Source: Anaerolineales bacterium (GTDB lineage Bacteria; Chloroflexota; Anaerolineae; Anaerolineales; DRMV01). Taken from it: a stretch of 10,573 nt of DNA. The notes beneath the pieces were generated by a model. The model was not told the origin of the DNA, made no database searches, and saw only the letters and a program-made list of their open reading frames with translations. A program made the position numbers and the translations under genes. The DNA lies in assembly GCA_026985785.1 (NCBI GenBank), contig JALSPT010000084.1, positions 1-10,573 of the forward strand, read 5' to 3'. Of the stretch, positions 1 to 7,060 are shown in pieces; within the stretch, counting starts at the first letter, position 1, and the number at the start of each line of letters is the position of its first letter.

Positions 1-1292
1 TGCCCCTCGGTGGGGCGGACTTCCACCTCAGGGTCGAGCAGGCCGGTGGGGCGGATGATCTGCTCGACCACCTGGGCGGCCTTTTCCATTTCGTAGGGGC
101 CGGGGGTGGCGCTGGTGTAGATGGTGTAGCCCATGCGCTGCTCGAACTCGGCAAAGGTCAGCGGGCGGTTGTCCAAGGCGCTGGGCAGGCGGAAACCGTA
201 TTCCACTAAGGTTTGCTTGCGGCTGCGGTCGCCGTGGTACATGCCGCGGATTTGGGGGATGGTCATGTGCGATTCGTCGATGATGAGCAGGTATTCCGAG
301 GGGAGGTAGTCCATCAGCGTCCACGGCGGCGAGCCGGGCGGGCGCTGCTCCAGGTGGCGGGAATAGTTTTCGATGCCGGAGCAGTAGCCCATCTCGCGCA
401 GCATTTCCAGGTCGTAGCGGGTGCGCTGCTCCAGGCGCTGGGCTTCCACCAGTTTGCCCTGGGCTTTGAGTTCGGCCAGGCGGGTTTCCAGTTCGGCTTC
501 GATGTCGGCTAAGGCTTTTTGCAGTTTTTCCTCTTCGGTGAGGTAGTGCCTGGCGGGGAAGATTTCCACGGCGGGCAGGAAGGCGCGCCGATGCCCCCAG
601 AGGTCGTATTCGGCGATGCGCTCCACCTCGTCGCCGAAGAAGTCGATGCGGTAAATGGTGTCGTCGGCGTAGGCGGGGGCGACTTCGAGGGTGTCGCCGC
701 GCACGCGGAAGGTGCCGGGGCGCAGGTCGGTGTCGTTGCGCTGGTATTGGCTTTCCACCAGTTGGCGCAGCAGGGCATTGCGGCGGTAGATGCTGCCGCT
801 TTCCAGGCGGATGACGCCACGCCCGTAGGCCTCGGGGTTGCCTAAGCCGTAGATGGCCGACACCGAAGCCACGATGATGACGTCGGGGCGGGTCATCAGC
901 GCGGTGGTGGCGGCCAGGCGCAGGCGCTCGATTTCTTCGTTGATGTCGGCGTCTTTCTCGATGTAGAGGTCTTGCTGGGGAACGTAGGCTTCCGGCTGAT
1001 AGTAGTCGTAGTAGGAGACGAAGTATTCGACCGCGTTTTCGGGGAAGAAGGATTTGAACTCGGCGTAGAGTTGGGCGGCCAAGGTCTTGTTGTGGGCGAG
1101 GACCAAGGCTGGCAGTTGCACCTCGGCGATGACCGAGGCCATGGTGAAGGTTTTGCCCGTTCCGGTCGCGCCGAGGAGCACCTGATGGCGATAGCCGCGC
1201 CGCACGCCTTCCACCAGGCGGCGGATGGCTTCCGGCTGGTCGCCGGTGGGCTGGTAGGGGGCGTGGAGGTGGAAGCGGGCGGAGGGGGGCAT
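1..1292 (-). CDS. uvrB: UvrB, excinuclease ABC subunit B (3' end cut by window edge)
   Basis: DNA-damage recognition helicase subunit of the UvrABC nucleotide excision repair complex; it is loaded by UvrA and recruits UvrC for incision. About 430 N-terminal residues are present against a usual ~660-700, so the last helicase motifs and the C-terminal UVR domain lie beyond the left edge. Visible in my translation: the family opening FHLHAPYQPTGDQPEAI (about residues 7-23), Walker A GATGTGKT (41-48), the beta-hairpin region YYDYYQPEAYVP (about 94-105) and the DESH Walker B (339-342). The reading frame is open throughout. The ATG at 1292 fits the family N-terminus and lies one base after the TGA of the upstream lipoprotein gene. 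No Shine-Dalgarno precedes it, so translation probably depends on coupling. Identification is very secure; the operon link is inferred from spacing. Confidence 0.97.
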   Translation of the reverse strand, partial: MPPSARFHLHAPYQPTGDQPEAIRRLVEGVRRGYRHQVLLGATGTGKTFTMASVIAEVQLPALVLAHNKTLAAQLYAEFKSFFPENAVEYFVSYYDYYQPEAYVPQQDLYIEKDADINEEIERLRLAATTALMTRPDVIIVASVSAIYGLGNPEAYGRGVIRLESGSIYRRNALLRQLVESQYQRNDTDLRPGTFRVRGDTLEVAPAYADDTIYRIDFFGDEVERIAEYDLWGHRRAFLPAVEIFPARHYLTEEEKLQKALADIEAELETRLAELKAQGKLVEAQRLEQRTRYDLEMLREMGYCSGIENYSRHLEQRPPGSPPWTLMDYLPSEYLLIIDESHMTIPQIRGMYHGDRSRKQTLVEYGFRLPSALDNRPLTFAEFEQRMGYTIYTSATPGPYEMEKAAQVVEQIIRPTGLLDPEVEVRPTEG

Positions 1293-1293
1293 C

Positions 1294-1923
1294 TCAGGGC
1301 AGGAAAGCGTTCCAGGTGATGTAGGTGATGATCAGATGCGGCGTGCCGCTGCCGTCGACATACGCGCCGTCGATGTGCATGATGCCCAATCGGCGTTGGT
1401 CGGTGATGTAGCAATAGGTGCGCCCTACCGGTTGGTAAGGGTTGGCGAATAGAATGGCGTTGTTCTGGTGGGGATAGGAGGCGTGGTAGCAATCGGCAAA
1501 GTCGGGCGGCCAGAAGTAGAACTGGTGGAAATTGACCTTTTCCGTATTGTGCATGATCTGGTAGCCGACGCTGGTGGGTAGGTAGATGATGTCCGGCGCG
1601 CCGTAGTCGAAGTTGGCCGTGTGGCCTGTGGAGATGTCGATGGTGCCCTGGCGCAGCACGGGCGGGCCGGGCGTGGCGGTGGGCGTCGCGGTGGCGGTCG
1701 GCGTGGGTGTGGCGGTGGGGGTATAGGTCGGTGTGGGTGTGGCCGTGGGGGTGAAGGTGGCGGTGGGTGAGGGGGTGATGGTGGGCGTGGCGGTGGCAGT
1801 GGCTGTTGCCGTTGCCGTAGGGGTGGGTGTGGGAGGTGGTGCCAGTACGGCACAGCCGCTCAATGCGGCTGCGACAAAAAGGGCAAAGAGCAACCCACGG
1901 TGGGCAATGGGCGTGTGATGCAT
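1294..1923 (-). CDS. Lipoprotein with Thr/Pro/Ala linker and uncharacterised C-terminal domain
   Basis: A 209-aa predicted surface lipoprotein. A short signal peptide (hydrophobic core about residues 11-21) ends in the lipobox LSGC, with Cys24 as the lipid-anchored residue. Residues 29-88 are an almost pure Thr/Pro/Ala stalk, a style common in exported Chloroflexota proteins. The remaining ~120 residues form a compact domain rich in aromatics, with the stretch YCYITDQRRLG followed by a beta-rich end (HLIITYITW); I cannot assign a known function to it. It may be a ligand-binding or sensory domain, but nothing here shows the ligand. The start is well supported: GGAGGT at 1931-1936 lies 7 nt from the ATG. 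It sits between the phosphodiesterase-like gene (18 nt upstream) and uvrB (1 nt downstream), probably in one transcript. Confidence 0.88.
   Translation of the reverse strand: MHHTPIAHRGLLFALFVAAALSGCAVLAPPPTPTPTATATATATATPTITPSPTATFTPTATPTPTYTPTATPTPTATATPTATPGPPVLRQGTIDISTGHTANFDYGAPDIIYLPTSVGYQIMHNTEKVNFHQFYFWPPDFADCYHASYPHQNNAILFANPYQPVGRTYCYITDQRRLGIMHIDGAYVDGSGTPHLIITYITWNAFLP
1660..1839 (-). repeat. Low-complexity repeat encoding Thr-Pro/Thr-Ala stalk
   Basis: About 180 bp of degenerate short-unit repeat (GGTGGC/GGTGGG-type hexamers on the plus strand) encode residues 29-88 of the lipoprotein, alternating Thr with Pro or Ala. Such tracts can change length by slippage in steps of one dipeptide without breaking the frame. 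The tract also generates spurious open frames on both strands. Confidence 0.85.
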
Positions 1924-1930
1924 GGATAAA

Positions 1931-1936
1931 ACCTCC
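1931..1936 (-). promoter_or_regulatory. Strong ribosome binding site of the lipoprotein gene
   Basis: GGAGGT on the minus strand, 7 nt ahead of the ATG at 1923. It fixes the start that also gives a correct signal peptide and lipobox. Confidence 0.8.
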
Positions 1937-1941
1937 GACGG

Positions 1942-3087
1942 CTAATGGCAGGCGGTGATGTCGTTGTAAACGGGGCGGTTGGTGAGCACGACTTTCACTT
2001 CGGGGCGGGAAACCAGTTGCTGGAGGGTGGTGGGGTTGTCTACGGTGAAGAGGTGGATGCGCGCCCCGCGCAGCATCCAGCGTACCAGCGGTGTGTAGAA
2101 GCGGTAGTCCATGGATATGGCCGAAAAGCCGTAGCGGATGTAGTTCTGTTTGATGCGTACCAATGCCCACCACAAGGCCCACGGCGTTTTGGGGAAGGCG
2201 GTTTCGTCGATGTTGAAGATCCAGTAACTGGTGTGGATGCCCGCGGCGGCGAAGTAGCGTAGGTTGGAGGGGCGGTCGGACTCGACGATGGCGCGCTGGC
2301 GCAGCCCAAAACGGTCGAGTAAGGCGCGCATATCCTGGGCGGCTTGTTGCGCCTGCGCCGGTGTCAGACGGTGGATGGTCTTGGTGTCCAGCCAGAAATA
2401 GCCGCGTTGCCCGACGCGAGCGAAGATGTCGGCCAGGAGGACGCGTTTGCCGGGCGGCGGGACGGGTTCGTCGTAGCGCCCGATGAAGAATTCGCGACGT
2501 GCGACGTCGTACCGGATGTCCATCTCGATGCCGGGTGCGCCCTGGTCGAAGGCGCGCTCGGCCAGGGGTATAGCGTTGCGGCGATGCGCCCACACTTTGT
2601 GGCAGTCGGTGTAGAACACGGGGTGAGGACGGTGAAAGCGCGCCGAAAGCCAGGCGTTGTAGCCGCCGAAGACTACCACGAGCAGAAGCAGCCCGCCTCC
2701 CACGGCGCGGGTCGCCGGGTGGCGGAGGAGGCGACGGCGGTTTTGAGGCCGGCGGAGAGGAAGCGCGACGGTCAGCACCCATACCAGCAAAAAAGCGCCC
2801 CATACGCCCCAGGCGAGGGCGCGCTCGGCGATGTGTTGGTAAAAGGTGACCGGCAGGGCGTGGCGGCTGGCCATGATGCGGTCGAGGAGAGGGGAGGGGG
2901 TTTCGTATAGCCACAAGATAACCAAGCGGGCAAATACCCTCTCCAGCGGATACAGCACCACAACCGCGGCGAGCAACCCCATCCCCCAGCGCCAAAGGAG
3001 GGAAGGGCGCTCGCGTTGCAGCGTCCACCCTGCCAGCGCGAGGGCGGCAAGACTCAGCGCAAACCAGGTAAGCCGGGAGAAAGTCAT
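1942..3087 (-). CDS. Membrane protein with glycerophosphodiester phosphodiesterase-like domain
   Basis: A 381-aa protein. The N-terminal ~150 residues hold about four hydrophobic segments (roughly 7-23, 34-60, 90-110, 128-148). The rest looks like a GDPD/PLC-like TIM-barrel phosphodiesterase: the first catalytic His-Arg in WAHRRN (H168, R169), metal-type acidic residues in GIEMDIRYD (E188, D190), LDTK (D234, K236), VES (E269), and the terminal strands HLFTVDNP...VVLTNRP. Family members hydrolyse glycerophosphodiesters or related phospholipid headgroups. Oddity: where canonical GDPDs have His-Asp (the second catalytic His), this protein appears to read Tyr-Asp (Y205-D206), so activity or specificity may differ. 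The start ATG has GAGG 5 nt upstream and lies 11 nt after the upstream transferase-like gene. The barrel is probably extracytoplasmic but topology is not certain. Family call good; substrate unknown. Confidence 0.82.
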   Translation of the reverse strand: MTFSRLTWFALSLAALALAGWTLQRERPSLLWRWGMGLLAAVVVLYPLERVFARLVILWLYETPSPLLDRIMASRHALPVTFYQHIAERALAWGVWGAFLLVWVLTVALPLRRPQNRRRLLRHPATRAVGGGLLLLVVVFGGYNAWLSARFHRPHPVFYTDCHKVWAHRRNAIPLAERAFDQGAPGIEMDIRYDVARREFFIGRYDEPVPPPGKRVLLADIFARVGQRGYFWLDTKTIHRLTPAQAQQAAQDMRALLDRFGLRQRAIVESDRPSNLRYFAAAGIHTSYWIFNIDETAFPKTPWALWWALVRIKQNYIRYGFSAISMDYRFYTPLVRWMLRGARIHLFTVDNPTTLQQLVSRPEVKVVLTNRPVYNDITACH

Positions 3088-3098
3088 CGCGGCCTCGC

Positions 3099-4685
3099 TT
3101 AGTGGGTTTCGGGAGCGCCTTGGGCAGGCAATTGCAGGTAATCGTACACTCGCCCCGGCCCCAGAGCGAACACTTTGGTGCTGAAAGAGAGGCCGGGAGC
3201 GGCTTCCAGCCCCAGCAGATAGCGGATTTGAATGTCCAGCGCCTCGCTGTTGACCAGTTGGTCGCCTGCCTCGTGGGCAATGGCAGCAAGTTTGGGGTCG
3301 TCAGGTGAAGTGCTCCAGAAAACCCACGGAATGCGGTATTCTTCCTGAAAGGGATGGGCGTGGGCGTGGCCGCCTCGTTCGGGTGTCAGCCATTCGGCGT
3401 GGTCGGAAATGTAAATGAAGAGCATGTTCTGGCTGTGGCTCCGGAAGGTCTCGAAAATGCGCTGCAGGACGTGGTCGGTATAGTGGATGGTGTTGAGATA
3501 GGCCTCGATCTGGTCCTTGGGGTGGGGGATGAGCGCCTGGTCGGCAGGGTAGCGCTTTTGGTATTCGAAATGGGAGCCAATGAGATGGAAAAAGTAGGCT
3601 TGTTTTTTGCCCGCTACCAGGTCGTTGGGGGAGAACATTTGAAAGAGCACCTCGTCGGGGGCGCTGCCTCTCAGGTGCAGGTACTCTTCAGAAAAGCGCA
3701 CCACGTCGGCCTCGCTGGCGATGGAAGAGACGGTGGAGGTGTAGGGGCTGTAGCGCAACTGATTGGAGAGCCACACCGTTTGGTAGCCACAACGTTTGAG
3801 GTCGGAGACGATGCTGGGGCTGGTGTAGAACTTGTCGTAATCGGCTACGGTGGCAGGCGTCATGATGAGGGGCACGGCGGTCATGGTTTGGTTGGCAGGG
3901 GATATGCCGCGCAGGAGCACCTTGTGGGGCAGATTGTCCAGAAACGGCGTGGTAGGCCGGTCGAAGCCGTAGGCGCTCATCAGATCTCGGCGGGCGGATT
4001 CGCCGAGGACGAAGACGATTTTGTCATAGGGGGCAGTGCAGTGTAAGGGGGGCGCTTGAGCCATGAAGGCTTCTACCCGCTCTTTGCGCCCCAAGATGGG
4101 GTTGACGCGGGTGTACACCTTGTAGATGGTGATGCCTAAGGCGGTGGCAGGGTAGGTTTGGAGGGCGCTCCAGCCTGCGGCGGTAACCACGGCAGCGGCG
4201 GCCACGCCGAGCGCCAGTTGCCGCCAGGGATGGGCGGGCTTTTTGCCACGGTGGTAGAAATACCAGTACAGGCCGCCCAGGGCGAGTACGCCGAGGAGGT
4301 AGGCGGCGAGCAGCCAGGTGAACTTGGCGTGGAGGACGAATTGGTTGAAGAACTCGCGGCTTTCCTCTGGGGAAGAGTCGAGGGCGGTTTCCACCCGCAC
4401 AGGCAGGTCGCCGATCTGCCAAAAATGGGCGGTGTGGGCGTAAGCCACGTTGAGCACCGCCAGTGGCAACGCCCCCACAAAATACACTGTGGGGTGTGCC
4501 CACCCCAAGGCCAGCAGTGCCACGGTGAGCACCAAGGCGCCAGGTAACATGGCGGTTTGGTAGGAATGGGCCTCCCGGAGGAGGCCGTAGATGAGCAAGG
4601 GGAATACCGTCCATACCGCGGCGAAAAAGAGCCAAGTGGGCGCGGCGGTAAGACATGGACAACGGGTGAGCCAACGACGGGACAT
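3099..4685 (-). CDS. Phosphoethanolamine transferase-like membrane sulfatase-fold enzyme (EptA/CptA family)
   Basis: A 528-aa integral membrane enzyme. Five hydrophobic helices (about 16-36, 45-64, 66-84, 122-143, 155-175) precede a soluble alkaline-phosphatase-fold domain. Family members move phosphoethanolamine from phosphatidylethanolamine to a lipid or glycan, leaving diacylglycerol. Active-site landmarks known from EptA/MCR-1 are present: GES (E229, metal), a Thr five residues before Pro in NQTMTAVP (T267, probable nucleophile), GSHFEYQKRYP (H372), SDH (D428, H429) and a His cluster before HPFQEEYRIPW. The disulfide-forming cysteines around the MCR-1 nucleophile are absent. The frame is open upstream to 4991, but I choose ATG 4685: AAAGGA lies just upstream, the first helix follows directly, and the longer version would run through the divergent promoter region. 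It is first in the minus-strand operon. Acceptor unknown; a related phosphoglycerol-type transferase is the main alternative. Confidence 0.85.
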   Translation of the reverse strand: MSRRWLTRCPCLTAAPTWLFFAAVWTVFPLLIYGLLREAHSYQTAMLPGALVLTVALLALGWAHPTVYFVGALPLAVLNVAYAHTAHFWQIGDLPVRVETALDSSPEESREFFNQFVLHAKFTWLLAAYLLGVLALGGLYWYFYHRGKKPAHPWRQLALGVAAAAVVTAAGWSALQTYPATALGITIYKVYTRVNPILGRKERVEAFMAQAPPLHCTAPYDKIVFVLGESARRDLMSAYGFDRPTTPFLDNLPHKVLLRGISPANQTMTAVPLIMTPATVADYDKFYTSPSIVSDLKRCGYQTVWLSNQLRYSPYTSTVSSIASEADVVRFSEEYLHLRGSAPDEVLFQMFSPNDLVAGKKQAYFFHLIGSHFEYQKRYPADQALIPHPKDQIEAYLNTIHYTDHVLQRIFETFRSHSQNMLFIYISDHAEWLTPERGGHAHAHPFQEEYRIPWVFWSTSPDDPKLAAIAHEAGDQLVNSEALDIQIRYLLGLEAAPGLSFSTKVFALGPGRVYDYLQLPAQGAPETH

Positions 4686-4748
4686 GTGGCATCCTTTATG
4701 CACCGGCCATTGGTGGGGCGCGGTAGGGAGCGAGATGGACTGCGTGCA

Positions 4749-4757
4749 AGTATACCA
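4749..4757 (-). promoter_or_regulatory. Predicted extended -10 promoter for the minus-strand envelope operon
   Basis: TGGTATACT on the minus strand fits an extended -10 element (TGn followed by TATACT, close to TATAAT). No good -35 stands at the right distance, which is tolerable for extended -10 promoters. It would give a leader of about 55-60 nt ahead of the ATG at 4685. Confidence 0.5.
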
Positions 4758-4801
4758 CTCCGGTGTGAAAGAATTTTTAATACAAGAGGCTAATAATTGC
4801 C

Positions 4802-4829
4802 TTGGTGTCATGTGCCCATGTGCTATAAT
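4802..4829 (+). promoter_or_regulatory. Predicted promoter of the oxidoreductase operon
   Basis: A perfect TATAAT at 4824-4829 is preceded by TGC, giving an extended -10, with a weak -35 candidate TTGGTG at 4802-4807 (16-bp spacer). AT-rich DNA at about 4768-4799 lies upstream. Transcription would begin near 4836, about 27 nt before the ATG at 4863. Confidence 0.65.
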
Positions 4830-4862
4830 GAACCCAACCTGGAGGAAGCAAGGGGCACGTTT

Positions 4863-5225
4863 ATGGAAGTTGAGATTGCACTCTATGGCAAAATTGCTCG
4901 CGCGGGAGGGGGAAAACACGTCGCAGTGCTCACGCGCTCGTTGCCGACAGGGAGCCGAATACGGGATGTGTTGGCGGCGCTTGGGCTGCAACCAGAGGAG
5001 GTAGGATTGATCTTCGTGAACTCGGTGCTATCCGATTTGCCGGGATTACACATTGCTCTGGATGATGAATTGCATGCGGGTGATCACTTGGGGTTGTTTG
5101 CTGCCGATTATATCTGGCCTTATCAATATCGCGATGGCACGGTGGTGTCGCCAAGACTGCGAGAGGCCATTGCAACCGGCGATTATCTCCACCATCATCC
5201 CCGTGGGCGGTGGAGCGAGACGTAA
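4863..5225 (+). CDS. MoaD/ThiS-like beta-grasp protein with atypical C-terminal tail
   Basis: A 120-aa protein. Residues 1 to about 80 read as a ubiquitin-like beta-grasp of the MoaD/ThiS kind: strands in MEVEIALYGKIA and VAVLTRSLP, a helix at IRDVLAALGL, then VGLIFVNS and the loop LHAGDHLGLF. Typical MoaD ends there in Gly-Gly, the residue activated for sulfur transfer. Here the chain continues for about 40 residues (ADYIWPYQYRDG, then YLHHHPRGRW) and lacks the diglycine. It therefore probably does not act as a normal sulfur carrier; a role as accessory factor or subunit for the oxidoreductase encoded 50 nt downstream is inferred from position. I chose ATG 4863 (AAGGGG 7 nt upstream) over an in-frame TTG at 4797, which lies before the predicted transcription start. 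Family call moderate, function unknown. Confidence 0.75.
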   Translation: MEVEIALYGKIARAGGGKHVAVLTRSLPTGSRIRDVLAALGLQPEEVGLIFVNSVLSDLPGLHIALDDELHAGDHLGLFAADYIWPYQYRDGTVVSPRLREAIATGDYLHHHPRGRWSET

Positions 5226-5262
5226 AACCATTGTGTTCGCATCGTTTTTTCACTCTTTGAAG

Positions 5263-5269
5263 AAAGGAG
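5263..5269 (+). promoter_or_regulatory. Strong ribosome binding site of the oxidoreductase gene
   Basis: AAAGGAG, 6 nt ahead of the ATG at 5276; a near-consensus site that fixes the start and suggests high translation. Confidence 0.8.
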
Positions 5270-5275
5270 CACCCT

Positions 5276-7033
5276 ATGGCACGCAAAATTCTGCGCATCA
5301 ACATGACCGACCTGACGGCCACCTACGAGGACATCCCCGAGAAGTGGGCCAAGTGGGCCGGGCGGGGGCTGACCTCGGCCATTGTGTTCGACGAGGTGGA
5401 CCCCACCTGCCATCCCCTGGGGCCGAACAACAAACTGGTCATCGCCCCCGGCTGGGTCTCGGGCACGCCTGCTGCGCCCAGCAGTGGCCGCACCTCCTTT
5501 GGTGGCAAGAGCCCGCTGACCGGCACCATCAAGGAATCCAATTCGGGCGGCCTTTCCAGCCAGAAGATCGCCAAACTGGGCATCGCGGCTATCATCCTCG
5601 AGGGCCAGCCGAAGGATGGCAAGTGGTATTATCTCTTCATCAACAAAGATGGGGTGAAATTTGAGGATGCCACCGACCTGCTGGGCAAGGGGATGGAAGA
5701 AGTCGACCGCATCATGTGGGAGCGCTATGAGCACAAACCGGCGGTCATTGGCATTGGACCGGTAGGCGAGCGGCTGGCGGCCAACGCGGGCATCTCGGTC
5801 AACGATCCGGAGAACAACCCTGGCCGTTACGCTGGCCGCGGCGGCCTGGGTGCGGTGATGGGCGCCCGCCATGTCAAGGCCATTGTGGTCGACGACAAGG
5901 GCGGCCCCGGCGTGGAAATTAAGAACATGGACCTGTTCAAGAAGGGGCGCAAGAAACTCACCAACGCCATTATGACCCATGACCTCACCAAGAAGGGCGG
6001 CGGCCTTAATGCCTACGGTACCGACGTGTTGATGAACATCATCAACGAAGCCGGTGGCCTGCCCACCCGCAACTTCTCCAGCGGGCAGTTCGAGGGCGCG
6101 GCCAAGATCTCCGGTGAGATGATCGCCGAGATGGTGGAAAAACGCAAAGCCGGTATGACCGGCCATGCCTGCCACCCCGGTTGTATCATCCAGTGCTCCA
6201 ACATCTACCCCGGCCCCGACGGCAGGATTATTGCCTCGCCCATCGAGTACGAAACCGCCTTTGCCCTCGGCGCCAACTGCGGCATCGACGACCTGGATTT
6301 CGTCGCCAAGATGACCAAGGCCTGCAACGACCTCGGGCTGGACACCATCGAGATGGGCAACACGATCGCCGTTGCAATGGAAGGCGGACTGCTCGAATTT
6401 GGCGACAAAGAGGGCGCGCTGGCGCTGTTCGACGAGATCGCCAAAGGCACCCCGCTGGGGCGGGTGCTTTCCAACGGCGTGGAAGCCACGGCCAAGGTCT
6501 TCGGCGTGCACCGCACGCCCACCGTGAAGGGGCAGTCCATGCCTGCTTACGAACCGCGTGCCATCAAGGGCATCGGCTTCACCTACGCCACCAGCACGAT
6601 GGGCGCCGACCATACCTCCGGCTACACCATCGCCCCGGAGATCGCTGGCGTGGGCGGCAAGGTGGACCCCTTGACCTACGAAGGCAAAGCCGAACTTTCG
6701 CTCGCTTTCCAGGCTACGACTGCTTTCATCGACAGCACCGGCTACTGCCTCTTCATCGCTTTCCCCATCCTGGACATCCAGGAAGGCTTCGAAGGCATGG
6801 TCGAGAGTGTGGCCGGCGTGATGGGTTGGGATATTTCCGCCAACGATGTGGTGGAAATCGGCAAGGAAATTTTGAAGATGGAGCGCCTGTTCAACGAGCG
6901 CGCCGGCTTCACCAACCTCGACGACCGCCTGCCCGAATTCATGCGCTACGAACCGCTCCCGCCGCACAATGTGGTCTGGGACGTGCCCGACGAAGAACTG
7001 GACAAGGTGTACGCCTGGGTGCACGAGTCGTAG
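5276..7033 (+). CDS. Aldehyde ferredoxin oxidoreductase family tungsten/molybdenum enzyme
   Basis: A 585-aa enzyme, close to the ~600-aa family length. AOR-family enzymes bind a bis-pyranopterin tungsten (or molybdenum) centre and one [4Fe-4S] cluster, typically oxidising aldehydes to acids with ferredoxin as partner. N-terminal pterin-binding landmarks are present: AGRGLTSAIVFDEV, SGTPAAPSSGR and KSPLTGTIKESNSGG (about 28-92), then YAGRGGLGAVMGARHVKAI near 190-208. Cluster ligands are C299, C303, C307 and the distant C491 in STGYCLF. YETAFALGANCGIDDLD and GADHTSGYT are typical active-site-region motifs. The first three cysteines are spaced C-X3-C-X3-C, whereas the archaeal AOR has C-X2-C-X3-C. 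No signal peptide, so cytoplasmic. Flanked by two MoaD-like genes, supporting a pterin cofactor. Substrate and W versus Mo cannot be told from sequence; other family members include WOR enzymes, the BamB subunit of class II benzoyl-CoA reductase and YdhV. Confidence 0.95.
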   Translation: MARKILRINMTDLTATYEDIPEKWAKWAGRGLTSAIVFDEVDPTCHPLGPNNKLVIAPGWVSGTPAAPSSGRTSFGGKSPLTGTIKESNSGGLSSQKIAKLGIAAIILEGQPKDGKWYYLFINKDGVKFEDATDLLGKGMEEVDRIMWERYEHKPAVIGIGPVGERLAANAGISVNDPENNPGRYAGRGGLGAVMGARHVKAIVVDDKGGPGVEIKNMDLFKKGRKKLTNAIMTHDLTKKGGGLNAYGTDVLMNIINEAGGLPTRNFSSGQFEGAAKISGEMIAEMVEKRKAGMTGHACHPGCIIQCSNIYPGPDGRIIASPIEYETAFALGANCGIDDLDFVAKMTKACNDLGLDTIEMGNTIAVAMEGGLLEFGDKEGALALFDEIAKGTPLGRVLSNGVEATAKVFGVHRTPTVKGQSMPAYEPRAIKGIGFTYATSTMGADHTSGYTIAPEIAGVGGKVDPLTYEGKAELSLAFQATTAFIDSTGYCLFIAFPILDIQEGFEGMVESVAGVMGWDISANDVVEIGKEILKMERLFNERAGFTNLDDRLPEFMRYEPLPPHNVVWDVPDEELDKVYAWVHES

Positions 7034-7060
7034 GGGTTTTGGCTGAATCCCTTTTGACCG

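Noticed and set aside
1660..1839. Possible CRISPR-like or tandem-repeat array
   Set aside because: There are no regular spacers; the repeats are in-frame codons of the lipoprotein stalk.
896..3289. A 797-aa open frame on the minus strand
   Set aside because: It runs through three real genes in another frame, with low-complexity Pro/Arg/His-rich translation; a frame shadow.
4797..4862. In-frame TTG extension of the 120-aa MoaD-like protein
   Set aside because: The TTG lies upstream of the TATAAT box, so it would not be transcribed from that promoter, and the extra residues do not fit a beta-grasp start.
4686..4991. A 102-residue N-terminal extension of the transferase-like gene
   Set aside because: It would cross both predicted promoters and overlap the divergent gene; ATG 4685 has a ribosome binding site and begins just before the first membrane helix.
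5195..7024. A 609-aa open frame on the minus strand across the oxidoreductase gene
   Set aside because: It is antisense to a gene with clear family motifs. Long antisense frames are expected from the codon bias of GC-rich DNA, and the translation shows no recognisable domain.
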